From Dehalococcoidia bacterium UBA6627 (lineage in GTDB: Bacteria; Chloroflexota; Dehalococcoidia; UBA2979): 10,733 bases of DNA. Both the position numbers and the translations under genes were made by a program. The notes beneath the pieces are model-generated. The model ran no database searches, was not told where the DNA came from, and saw only the letters and a program-made list of their open reading frames with translations. Below are positions 1-7,144 of the stretch, piece by piece; the stretch's first letter is position 1; every line of letters begins with the position of its first letter. The stretch is taken from assembly GCA_002455955.1 (NCBI GenBank), contig DKLZ01000059.1, forward strand, positions 26,909 through 37,641, read 5' to 3'.

Positions 1-182
1 AAGCCAGTCTGCGGCGACTGTTGGTTGCGAATGATCTGTGCCGGGCGACTATCCGAGACCACGGGTACTCCGTCGTTTTGCGGAAGAACACCGATAGCAG
101 CAGGCACACTGTGAAACCAGTCTAAGTCAACGATTAACGCCGCAATATAGTCTGGTTACCCACGATCGCCAGCTGAGACGAC
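1..182. other. Region downstream of rplI, no recognisable gene
   Basis: I recognise no gene here. Two frames stay open to the window edge. On the plus strand a frame runs from base 3 to a TAA at 123-125. On the minus strand a frame runs from a GTG at 105-107 to base 1, with no convincing Shine-Dalgarno sequence. Neither product resembles DnaB, which often follows rplI, nor another family I know. If the plus-strand frame is the 3' end of a real gene, it would converge on rplI, and the inverted repeat at 115-157 would lie between the two genes. Confidence 0.3.
115..157. repeat. Inverted repeat after rplI, possible terminator
   Basis: The arms AACCAGTCTA (115-124) and TAGTCTGGTT (148-157) pair at nine of ten positions around a 23-base loop, 25 bases past the rplI stop. 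The loop is long and no T-run follows on either strand, so a Rho-independent terminator is only a possibility. Confidence 0.25.
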
Positions 183-857
183 CTATTCAGCCAGAGTGTC
201 TTCCTCTGCCGCAATTGCCTCTTCAGCAGCCGCGACCAGAGATGTATCGCCCGGTTCCGACTCAACATCAGTAGTCAGAACATCAGCGGATGCCTCCGCA
301 ATGGTTACATCAGCGCCTTCACCATCACCTGATAAAGCGGCCACAACCTCCTCCACCACCAGTGGTGGATTCAGAAGTAAATCGGCTGCTGCCTCTACGC
401 CTTCCGGCGCCTCGGCATCAACGACTGCCACCCTAACCTCCGGCACCACATTACGTGAGAGCCGAATCGGCACGGTGTAAACCCCAACGCTCCTGATTAC
501 CTCAGGCAGCAGGATTCGACGTCTGTCCAACTCTTCGCCGAGAATCTCCCCAGCCTTCTCGGCGATGTCCGCACTGGTGACGGAGCCGTACAAACGTCCC
601 TGCTCTCCGACACGGACTGCGATGATGAGCGCATTGCCTTCGAGCTTGCCGACAAGCTCTCCAGCGTGCTCATCCTGTACCCGCTGCCTTTCGTTCTCTA
701 TCTCACGCAGCCTCTCGGCACGTGCAAGAACGTCCGGTGTTGCCGGCGCAGCTAAACCGCGTGGCAACAAGTAGTTCCGGGCATAGCCTGGGCGGACGGT
801 TCGCACCTCGCCCATGCTGCCCGATCCTTCAACGGTTTCCAAGAACACAACCTTCAC
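183..857 (-). CDS. rplI: Large-subunit ribosomal protein L9 with acidic C-terminal extension
   Basis: Ribosomal protein L9 binds 23S rRNA at the base of the L1 stalk and helps maintain reading-frame fidelity. The protein has 224 residues from the chosen GTG start at 855-857. This start gives the family's usual opening (VKVVFLETVEG) and has a GAGAGG Shine-Dalgarno about 10 bases upstream. The RNA-binding N-domain contains the signature GYARNYLLPRGLA (residues 24-36). A long charged connecting helix follows (about 42-75), then the C-domain (about 76-148). Bacterial L9 usually has about 150 residues, so residues 149-224 are an extension. This tail has about 21 Asp/Glu and no Lys, Arg or His. The frame stays open upstream to a GTG at 951-953, but those extra residues look non-coding. 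The usual partners rpsF, ssb and rpsR are absent upstream, so the gene appears to stand alone behind its own leader. Confidence 0.95.
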   Translation of the reverse strand: MKVVFLETVEGSGSMGEVRTVRPGYARNYLLPRGLAAPATPDVLARAERLREIENERQRVQDEHAGELVGKLEGNALIIAVRVGEQGRLYGSVTSADIAEKAGEILGEELDRRRILLPEVIRSVGVYTVPIRLSRNVVPEVRVAVVDAEAPEGVEAAADLLLNPPLVVEEVVAALSGDGEGADVTIAEASADVLTTDVESEPGDTSLVAAAEEAIAAEEDTLAE

Positions 858-1009
858 GTCGAATGACCCTCTCGGCGTGTCGGAACCGGGACTGCGACCA
901 TTTTCGAGGAAGCAACCCAATTCCGAATGCGACTTATCCGACAAAGACTCCACAGATCACGAGATATATCCCACAATCGCGGACTTACTCTGGTACCAAT
1001 CGTGGACAG

Positions 1010-1044
1010 GTGGTGTGTATCCATAATCCGGATTATCTCACCAC
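1010..1044. repeat. Nested inverted repeats in rplI leader
   Basis: A perfect 14-base palindrome, ATAATCCGGATTAT (1023-1036), is enclosed by a second pair of arms, GTGGTG (1010-1015) and CACCAC (1039-1044). In RNA this could fold as a hairpin with an internal bulge. As DNA it could be a dyad operator. It lies about 150 bases upstream of the rplI start and would be inside the leader if the promoter at 1125-1154 is real. Confidence 0.45.
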
Positions 1045-1106
1045 TTGAGCCAGGATAGGCTATCGACCCCCATCGGGTTACGCAATCGATAACTGAATTG
1101 CATCAT
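1038..1106 (-). CDS. Possible 22-residue leader ORF upstream of rplI
   Basis: An ATG-ATG start at 1101-1106 opens a 22-codon frame that ends with TGA at 1038-1040. An AAGG Shine-Dalgarno-like sequence lies about 8 bases upstream. The peptide has two Trp near its end (SWLKW) but no run of one amino acid, unlike classical amino-acid attenuators. Its stop codon overlaps one arm of the nested inverted repeats at 1010-1044. This placement is the main reason to list it. A frame this short can easily arise by chance. Confidence 0.2.
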   Translation of the reverse strand: MMQFSYRLRNPMGVDSLSWLKW

Positions 1107-1124
1107 GAAAATGACCTTGAACCA

Positions 1125-1154
1125 AGAATAGAACTTGTGTTCTAACACTGTCAA
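1125..1154 (-). promoter_or_regulatory. Candidate sigma-70-type promoter for rplI
   Basis: The minus strand reads TTGACA (1149-1154), an 18-base spacer, then TATTCT (1125-1130). The -35 matches consensus at six of six positions and the -10 at four of six. Transcription would start near 1118 and give a leader of about 260 bases. The spacer contains a small perfect inverted repeat, TAGAAC/GTTCTA (1129-1144), which overlaps the upstream edge of the -10. Confidence 0.4.
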
Positions 1155-1192
1155 CCGTTCGCTCAGTGACTACCGGCTCCGTCTCGTAATTT

Positions 1193-1236
1193 TAAGCTAA
1201 ACCAAATCTCTGGCTGAGTGCAGTCTCGTACCTCGA
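1193..1236 (-). repeat. Composite 3' element, copy A (after CYTH-domain gene)
   Basis: On the minus strand this begins two bases past the CYTH gene's stop codon. It contains TCGAGGTACG (1227-1236), a variable middle, and TTGGTTTAGCTTA (1193-1205). The same two blocks, in the same order, follow the stop of the 7TM-HD gene (copy B, 4768-4799). The middle is 21 bases here and 9 in copy B. An 8-base direct repeat, GTCTCGTA on the plus strand, also occurs at 1223-1230 and 1181-1188. Confidence 0.45.
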
Positions 1237-1237
1237 C

Positions 1238-1765
1238 CTATTCTTCCTTGCCTTTTTCTAACATTTGTTCCGCGTATCCCCTAAGTTCCAACGGCATATG
1301 CTCCATACCAAGGCGAACAAGTGCTTCTCTTAGCTCAATCGCTGCTCGTGCTTCATCTCCTGAATCAACCTCGGTCACCAGCTCAACAAACATTCCAAGC
1401 CGATCGACTTGGTCAAGGTGAATTCGAGTTTCACGCCATATAAATACTTTACGCGTCTTCTCAATCTCAACACTTACACCAAATCGACCGCGCAACATCG
1501 CACTTACTTCTCGGGCATCCTGCACCTCGGCAATTTCAACTTCGCTAATTCGAAAACTTTCGTGAACGCCTCGTTGAAGGGTGATTAGCTCAGCCGGTTG
1601 ATGATCGAATTTCCGAAGAAGTAGTAGGCCATCTGGGTATTTAAAATGTGTATCTTGCTCTCGACGTTCGTGGAGAAATTCCGCTTCAAATCCACGCGCT
1701 TTGGTTTCAATCGTTTTTAGATTGGGTACGATCGCTTTGAACTCTAACCAGCGCGACACAATCAC
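1238..1765 (-). CDS. CyaB-like CYTH-domain protein (class IV adenylate cyclase family)
   Basis: CYTH proteins fold into a beta-barrel tunnel that binds triphosphates with divalent metal. Known members are class IV adenylate cyclases, thiamine triphosphatases and RNA triphosphatases. The 175 residues match the CyaB-like branch: QDTHFKYPDGLLLLR (residues 37-51), a KTRKVFIWRETRIHLD stretch (103-118), and DRLGMFVELVTEV (121-133) near the end. The N-terminal ExExK signature is altered: the sequence is WLEFK (6-10), so the first Glu is Trp. The start is GTG at 1763-1765, which overlaps the purL stop by one base (TAGTG), so translation is probably coupled. A second in-frame GTG at 1757-1759 is an alternative start. 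The family assignment is firm. Whether it makes cAMP, hydrolyses a triphosphate or only binds one cannot be read from the sequence. Confidence 0.85.
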   Translation of the reverse strand: MIVSRWLEFKAIVPNLKTIETKARGFEAEFLHERREQDTHFKYPDGLLLLRKFDHQPAELITLQRGVHESFRISEVEIAEVQDAREVSAMLRGRFGVSVEIEKTRKVFIWRETRIHLDQVDRLGMFVELVTEVDSGDEARAAIELREALVRLGMEHMPLELRGYAEQMLEKGKEE

Positions 1766-3975
1766 TAACCTGCTAATGCCTTCTCAAGGCCACTGCTGTA
1801 CACCAACTCTGCTTCATCAAGATGGACATCAATATCTCCAAGGCGAATACGAGAACCTGTCATCGTGCCAACCAGCGTAATTGGGATGTCAACTGTGTCA
1901 GCTTGTGCCTCAAGCTGTAAGGCTTCTGATTCTGAATGAACGGCAAGAACAAACCGGGACTGGGATTCTCCGAACAGCGCTGCATCCATTCGAGTACCAA
2001 GATCTATATCACCTGCCTCGATCCCGATATGAGAAGCCAGACACATTTCACTAACAGCGATAGCAAGCCCTCCATCAGAGCAGTCGTGTGCAGCACTGAG
2101 TAAACCTCGTTTATGCATATCAAGTACGAACCGTTGAACGGCTACTTCATGCTCGAGATCGAGTACCGGCCGACCGGCGAGTCTTCCTAGCTTCGAGGTA
2201 AGATATTGAGACCCCGCCAGCGAACTCACATCCTGCTCTAGCGTAGCTCCAACAACGAACAACAGATCGCCTGCCTTAGGCTTTGCTCCGATCACCTGCT
2301 GGATATCATCTATCACACCAAGCATCCCTATCCCTGGAGTAGGTAGTATCTGACCATCTGGTGTTTCGTTGTAAAGCGAGGCATTTCCAGAAACAACTGG
2401 CGTTCCTAGTGCACGGCAAGCGTCCGCTATCCCTAGCACTGCTTGCTCAAGTTGGTAAGCAACACTGACTTTCTCCGGGTTACCAAAGTTTAAACAGTCT
2501 GTGACTGCTACGGGACGCGCACCGGTAGCAACAACATTGCGAGCTGCTTCAGCAACTGCAATCGCTGCCCCCACGCGTGGTTCGAGCCCGACGAAACGTG
2601 CGTTGCAATCAGTAGTTACCGCAACGCCCTTTCTAGAACCTTTCACACGAAGAACTGCAGCATCGCCCCCAGGTTTGATTACGGTATTGTTCAGCACTTG
2701 ATGGTCATACTGACGATATATAAACCGCCGACTAGCGATATTCGTATCTGCAAGCAACCTGAGCAGTGCCGCTTCCGGATCTAACAAATCAGGCACGTCC
2801 TCAAGATTCTCCGCTTGCCAATGATCGATTTCAGTTGGGCGAATACCCTTCGGTGGATACATCGGTGGATCAGTCGGAACATCAACCGGAAGATGAGCAA
2901 CAATTTCATCGCCATCGCGAACAGTGACCATTCCATCTCCGGTTACTGCACCTATGACATCAGCGCGAATCTCCCAACGCCGAAAAAGTTGAAGCACATC
3001 ATCCAGATGCTCACGCTTTGGAATTACTAGCATCCTTTCCTGCGATTCCGAAAGCATCACTTCATAGGCCGTCATCTGGCGTTCACGACGAGGGACAAGG
3101 GCAACGTCGATCTCAACGCCGGTTCCCGCGCGAGCCGCTGCTTCTACCGTACTCGAGGTAAGCCCGGCCGCTCCGAGATCTTGAAGTCCAACAATCCAAT
3201 CGCCATGCCCCTCTGCCAATTCCACACACGCTTCAAGCAAAAGTTTTTCAAGAAAAGGATTAACTACCTGGACTGCTGGGCGTCGTTCATCCGCACTCTC
3301 ATCAAGCTCGACGGAGGCAAATGTGGCACCGTGGATACCGTCTCGACCTGTGTCCGCACCAACCAAAACTAATGGGTTTCCCGGCCCTCCTGCACTAGCG
3401 GAAAGTAAATGCTCAGTGCGCCCTACTCCAACACACATAGCGTTGACCAACGGGTTACCTGAATAAGATTCATCGAACTGCACCTCACCTCCAACCGTTG
3501 GAACGCCAATGCAATTTCCATAACCACCAATTCCTGCAACAACACCATTAAATAAATAACGATTGGTGGCATCCGTTAACGGGCCAAAGCGAAGAGAATC
3601 AAGGAGTGCTATCGGCCGCATACCCATCGCAAAAATGTCCCTCAGAATACCGCCAACACCTGTCGCAGCACCCTGATATGGCTCAATTGCAGAAGGGTGA
3701 TTATGGGATTCCATCTTAAAAACGGCACACCAACCATCCCCGAGATCAACCGCCCCAGCGTTCTCCTCGCCCACTTTCGTCAGGACATCTACGCCTTCGG
3801 TCGGAAAGTGGTGAAACAGAGAACGTGAATGTTTGTAGCCACAATGCTCAGACCAAAGCGCGCCTACGATCCCCAACTCAACCTCAGTTGGTACACGACC
3901 GATCATTTTGACCAACCGCTCATACTCGGCTCGGGTCATCGCAACCTGGTCGAGCTCACGATCTTCTACGGTCAT
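1765..3975 (-). CDS. purL: Phosphoribosylformylglycinamidine synthase subunit PurL
   Basis: PurL is the ATP-dependent synthetase subunit of FGAM synthase, the fourth step of de novo purine synthesis. It converts FGAR to FGAM using ammonia from PurQ. The 736 residues match the short bacterial form, which works with separate PurQ and PurS. Visible signatures are WSEHCGYKHS (41-50) near the N-terminus, KMESHNHPSAIEP (87-99), the QDLGAAGLTSS segment in the first half, and DCSDGGLAIAVSEM in the C-terminal half. I chose the ATG at 3973-3975 because GGGAG lies five bases upstream. The in-frame GTG at 3985-3987 lacks such a site and is part of the sequence that supplies it. The gene lies 52 bases downstream of purQ, and its stop overlaps the start of the CYTH-domain gene. 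Confidence 0.96.
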   Translation of the reverse strand: MTVEDRELDQVAMTRAEYERLVKMIGRVPTEVELGIVGALWSEHCGYKHSRSLFHHFPTEGVDVLTKVGEENAGAVDLGDGWCAVFKMESHNHPSAIEPYQGAATGVGGILRDIFAMGMRPIALLDSLRFGPLTDATNRYLFNGVVAGIGGYGNCIGVPTVGGEVQFDESYSGNPLVNAMCVGVGRTEHLLSASAGGPGNPLVLVGADTGRDGIHGATFASVELDESADERRPAVQVVNPFLEKLLLEACVELAEGHGDWIVGLQDLGAAGLTSSTVEAAARAGTGVEIDVALVPRRERQMTAYEVMLSESQERMLVIPKREHLDDVLQLFRRWEIRADVIGAVTGDGMVTVRDGDEIVAHLPVDVPTDPPMYPPKGIRPTEIDHWQAENLEDVPDLLDPEAALLRLLADTNIASRRFIYRQYDHQVLNNTVIKPGGDAAVLRVKGSRKGVAVTTDCNARFVGLEPRVGAAIAVAEAARNVVATGARPVAVTDCLNFGNPEKVSVAYQLEQAVLGIADACRALGTPVVSGNASLYNETPDGQILPTPGIGMLGVIDDIQQVIGAKPKAGDLLFVVGATLEQDVSSLAGSQYLTSKLGRLAGRPVLDLEHEVAVQRFVLDMHKRGLLSAAHDCSDGGLAIAVSEMCLASHIGIEAGDIDLGTRMDAALFGESQSRFVLAVHSESEALQLEAQADTVDIPITLVGTMTGSRIRLGDIDVHLDEAELVYSSGLEKALAG

Positions 3976-4027
3976 CGGAACTCCCACCGATATTAAGAAC
4001 GACTACCTGCCACCACACCCTTAGAAG

Positions 4028-4723
4028 TTAGTCCGACCCGATAGAGCTTAGTACCGACTGCCATATCGCGTTGCCATCCTCATTCCCAAGCAGTGCTTCA
4101 CACGCTCGTTCAGGATGCGGCATCATTCCAAGAATATTGCCATGCTCATTAAGAATCCCCGCGATATTGTTTCGGGAACCATTGGGGTTTGCTTCAGAAG
4201 TGAGATTACCCTGAGCATCAACATAGCGAAAAGCTACACGATCTTCCGCCTCTAAATCGTGCAATGTAACGTCATCCACGTAATAGTTCCCCTCACCATG
4301 CGAAACAGGTATCCGAAGAAAAGATGATGGATCCAAGTGGTCGGTGAACGGCGAAATACGACTCTCCGGACGCAGCAAACTGTCCTGACATCGAAATTCA
4401 AGCGATGAGTTACGCATCAACACACCAGGAAGCAAACCTGCTTCACAGAGAATTTGAAATCCATTGCAAATCCCGATCACTAACCCGCCTGCTGTCGCGT
4501 GATCGCGAACAGCAGCCATCAGTGGTGAAAATCTCGCGATCGCCCCACACCGCAAATAGTCGCCATACGAGAAACCGCCTGGCAAAACAACGAGTTCATC
4601 GCGATCAAAACTAGGTACATCCCGATGCCAAACCCTCCTAGAAACAATACCAACTTGCTGAAGCGCCCATTCGCAATCGCGGTCGCTCCAAGTGCCTGGG
4701 AAAACTGCCACGGCAGCACGCAT
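4028..4723 (-). CDS. purQ: Phosphoribosylformylglycinamidine synthase subunit PurQ (glutaminase)
   Basis: PurQ is a class I glutamine amidotransferase that releases ammonia for PurL. The 231 residues show GGFSYGDYLRCGAIAR (49-64), the nucleophile Cys86 in GICNGFQ, and the catalytic His203 and Glu205 in MMPHPERA. The length is typical of the stand-alone subunit. The ATG start at 4721-4723 has a strong AGAGGAG Shine-Dalgarno five bases upstream. Part of that site lies in a perfect palindrome at 4732-4743. purL follows after 52 bases. The third subunit of the split enzyme, PurS (about 80 residues), usually precedes purQ. The 80-base gap upstream cannot encode it. Confidence 0.96.
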   Translation of the reverse strand: MRAAVAVFPGTWSDRDCEWALQQVGIVSRRVWHRDVPSFDRDELVVLPGGFSYGDYLRCGAIARFSPLMAAVRDHATAGGLVIGICNGFQILCEAGLLPGVLMRNSSLEFRCQDSLLRPESRISPFTDHLDPSSFLRIPVSHGEGNYYVDDVTLHDLEAEDRVAFRYVDAQGNLTSEANPNGSRNNIAGILNEHGNILGMMPHPERACEALLGNEDGNAIWQSVLSSIGSD

Positions 4724-4731
4724 CGCAGCTC

Positions 4732-4743
4732 CTCTTTAAAGAG
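4732..4743. promoter_or_regulatory. Palindrome overlapping the purQ ribosome-binding site
   Basis: CTCTTTAAAGAG is a perfect 12-base palindrome. Its 3' half on the minus strand supplies the AGAG of the purQ Shine-Dalgarno AGAGGAG. As RNA it could form only a four-base-pair hairpin with a TTAA loop, so strong sequestration of the site is unlikely. A small operator is possible. Confidence 0.25.
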
Positions 4744-4767
4744 TCACAACTACAGGTATGCAAACTC

Positions 4768-4799
4768 TAAGCTAAACCAACAGGGATTCCGCACCTCGA
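4768..4799 (-). repeat. Composite 3' element, copy B (after 7TM-HD gene)
   Basis: On the minus strand TCGAGGTGCG (4790-4799) begins five bases past the 7TM-HD stop. TTGGTTTAGCTTA (4768-4780) follows after nine bases. Copy A at 1193-1236 has the same blocks, with the second block identical over 13 bases and the first differing at one of ten. I see no long hairpin or T-run, so this is not an obvious terminator. Confidence 0.45.
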
Positions 4800-4803
4800 A
4801 CCA

Positions 4804-7113
4804 TTAATTCTCATTTTCATCCAACTCTCTAACTGAATCTCTAGTTTTATCTGAAACTGAGAAACGATTATCAGCAGACCCATCTGTAGGATCACTCAAG
4901 GGCCCCCTAGAATCACCGATCAATGCGCCTTCTCCTCGATTTAAGTTTCTGGCATCGGAATGTGAAGCTCGACCACGCACCGCAAGTTCTCGCTTCGTCG
5001 GTTCGGGATACTCGACACGTGGATGGAACACTGCGGTCAACGTAGCAATATAAGCTTCACGAGCGACAGCTAAGTCACGCAGTGAGATAGGAGCTTCATC
5101 GAACTCGCCCTCGTCAATTCGCTCACGAAAAGTGTCGGTGACGATATCTCGAATCGTATCCGAACTGCGGTCGCTACTAGCTCGCGTCGCTGCCTCGCAG
5201 CTATCAGCTAGCATCACAAGAGCAACTTCAGGAGATTGCGGTCGGGGGCCTGGGTAACGAAATAGATCTGGATCGATATCTGGATCAGCCTCAAAAGCTC
5301 GTCGATAAAAGAAGCTGACCAGACGTTGTCCATGGTGCTGCTGAATAAATTCAATCAGCACATCCGGTAAACCTGAACGGCGACCAAGTTCGATGCCACC
5401 AGTCACGTGCTGCAATATCACCCGTGTACTCTGCAATGGATCGAGCCCTTCATGTGGATTCTCCATGTTCCCTGTATTTTCTATAAAGAATCCTGGCGCC
5501 GAGAGCTTGCCAATATCGTGATAATAGGCGCCAACGCGCGCGAGCAACGGATCGGCACCTATTCGATCAGCGGCGCGCTCCGCAAGATTGCCCACAAGAA
5601 TCGAGTGCTGGAAAGTTCCTGGTGCTTCATCCTGAAGTCTTCGCAGAAGAGGTTGACTGAGCTGTGCGAGTTCCATCAGTTCAACACGGGTAATGATCCC
5701 GAATGGGCGACTGAGTAAAACGAAAACCCCTACACCAATGAGGGCTGAGAGAATACCACTCGCAGTGACTGCTCCGGTCAGCCAAACGATATCAACAAAG
5801 CTTGATGCTGGATCAATCAGCCAAATCGGCAGAACAACAATCCCGGCGGCAACGGCAACGGCTACTCCGGCTGCAAGAAACCGCTGAAGCCTATCTGCGT
5901 TTGCTGCAACAAACACTCCTGCCAATGCCCCGGCAAACGTCCCCATCGCAAGCCTAGCCGTCTCGAGTTGGGCACCCGTACCAGCCGTATCGAATCCAGG
6001 AAGATAAACACTCGAAAAGATCACTAGAACCGTCAAGATTGATGTAAGTAAAACTGCCACCGCAACATCCAGAAGTACAGCTGCCGCAATCGGCCCAGCA
6101 GCCAATGGAAGTGCGTGAACTAAGAAGTGTCGATCGAAGTCAGGTGCAACTAACGGAAGAGCAAATTTAGCTGCTGCTACCGGCATAATGAGTAACAACC
6201 CAAACAGTAACACCCGGCGAGTACCCTGAACTGATCGGGGCCGTACGACAGCTAGATAACCGGTAACTCCTAACGCTGACAATAGTGAAATTACCGCCGT
6301 TGCAGCGACAACTGTAAACTCGCGTCCGGACGAGCGAATTCCCATTTGATTAAGTGCCTCTACATCAGCCCCTGACAGAATCGCGCCTTCTTGAATAATA
6401 ATCTCGGCTCGAGAAAACTCGACACGAACAGGTAGCGTATTAGCACGAGCCTCTCCACGAAGCAGGGTGGTACGCCCAACATCGACCGTCAGCGTAGGCA
6501 CAACCAAAGGGTAAAGTAACTCACGTAATGGAATGACCTGATCGGCCTCAAGAGCGGGTGACAATAGGCTCGCGGCGCGGCTCCTTGCACTAGCAACATC
6601 TTCCGGACCAATAGCTGCACCTAACGTACTCGCAAGTGTGTTTCGAGCCTCATCAGTAAACGAACGCCACTGATCCGGCTCTAGGGAGACGATCGTCATC
6701 GCAGAGCGTGTCGATAATTCAGTATTCGAAATCGCGCGGATAAGTGTTTCACGAGCGGAGTCCGACAACTCAACATTATTTCGGATGTCATCTATTTCTC
6801 CAAAAATGACGTCAAGTCGCTGAAGCTGCTGATCACGTAGCGCCGTCTCAAAAACCAGTACGTCGACCACTTCGGCGGCACGCTCGTCACGAAGCTTCTG
6901 AGTGAGCACATCTGAGGTGTAACTCACGTCCCGCGGAGATATGATTTCGCGCTTCGCAATCATTCCCTCTTCGTATGATTGACCCCCTGGAAACCAAGGG
7001 AACATCACTGCGAAGAGTAGTACTGTGAGCGTTATTCCAAAAACGACAAGTACGGCTCGACTATTAGAGTGGGAAAATCGAGAAAACTGTGGACGAGTGA
7101 TTTGGTGACTCAT
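4804..7113 (-). CDS. pgpH: 7TM-HD family membrane phosphohydrolase (PgpH-like, probable cyclic-di-AMP phosphodiesterase)
   Basis: Characterised PgpH proteins hydrolyse cyclic di-AMP in the cytoplasm through an HD domain tethered to a seven-helix membrane region. The 769 residues show, in order: an N-terminal membrane anchor (about 20-38); an extracytoplasmic domain (about 45-260); a cluster of hydrophobic helices (about 266-468); and the HD domain (about 480-700). Putative metal ligands are His503 (FQHS), His532-Asp533 (YYHDIGK), His569, His594 (QQHHG) and Asp637 (LADS), and the FFIENTGNMENPH segment is present. Residues after about 705 form a polar, probably disordered tail. The ATG at 7111-7113 precedes the first membrane helix but has no clear Shine-Dalgarno. 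yqeY and rpsU lie upstream, a common arrangement. ybeY, often the next gene, is replaced here by purQ. The substrate is inferred from the family. Confidence 0.88.
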   Translation of the reverse strand: MSHQITRPQFSRFSHSNSRAVLVVFGITLTVLLFAVMFPWFPGGQSYEEGMIAKREIISPRDVSYTSDVLTQKLRDERAAEVVDVLVFETALRDQQLQRLDVIFGEIDDIRNNVELSDSARETLIRAISNTELSTRSAMTIVSLEPDQWRSFTDEARNTLASTLGAAIGPEDVASARSRAASLLSPALEADQVIPLRELLYPLVVPTLTVDVGRTTLLRGEARANTLPVRVEFSRAEIIIQEGAILSGADVEALNQMGIRSSGREFTVVAATAVISLLSALGVTGYLAVVRPRSVQGTRRVLLFGLLLIMPVAAAKFALPLVAPDFDRHFLVHALPLAAGPIAAAVLLDVAVAVLLTSILTVLVIFSSVYLPGFDTAGTGAQLETARLAMGTFAGALAGVFVAANADRLQRFLAAGVAVAVAAGIVVLPIWLIDPASSFVDIVWLTGAVTASGILSALIGVGVFVLLSRPFGIITRVELMELAQLSQPLLRRLQDEAPGTFQHSILVGNLAERAADRIGADPLLARVGAYYHDIGKLSAPGFFIENTGNMENPHEGLDPLQSTRVILQHVTGGIELGRRSGLPDVLIEFIQQHHGQRLVSFFYRRAFEADPDIDPDLFRYPGPRPQSPEVALVMLADSCEAATRASSDRSSDTIRDIVTDTFRERIDEGEFDEAPISLRDLAVAREAYIATLTAVFHPRVEYPEPTKRELAVRGRASHSDARNLNRGEGALIGDSRGPLSDPTDGSADNRFSVSDKTRDSVRELDENEN

Positions 7114-7144
7114 AATCGAGCGACTACCACATGCTGATTCAAGA

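Larger units (their letters stand above)
858..1237. other. 380-base intergenic region upstream of rplI
   Basis: This gap between the CYTH-domain gene and rplI holds no recognisable full-length gene. In transcription order it contains a composite repeat (1193-1236), a candidate promoter (1125-1154), a possible 22-codon mini-ORF (1038-1106), nested inverted repeats (1010-1044) and the rplI Shine-Dalgarno. I found no tRNA-like fold. Plus-strand frames through it lack a ribosome-binding site and have no familiar product. Confidence 0.6.

Noticed and set aside
183..953. Longer rplI frame starting at GTG 951-953
   Set aside because: The extra 32 residues have no L9 character. The family's N-terminus begins exactly at the GTG at 855-857, which has its own Shine-Dalgarno.
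722..1048. Plus-strand frame of 108 codons across the rplI start and leader
   Set aside because: It is mostly antisense to rplI and non-coding leader, has no ribosome-binding site, and gives no recognisable product.
1193..1236. tRNA or promoter in the composite repeat (TTCGA-like and TAAAAT-like pieces)
   Set aside because: No cloverleaf can be folded around it, and no acceptable -35 lies at the right distance from the TAAAAT.
2501..3372. Several plus-strand frames of 60-70 codons inside purL
   Set aside because: They are antisense to a clearly conserved gene, and their compositions are those expected of reverse-strand shadows.
5407..5718. Plus-strand frame of 103 codons inside the 7TM-HD gene
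   Set aside because: It is antisense to the conserved HD domain, with no ribosome-binding site or family resemblance.
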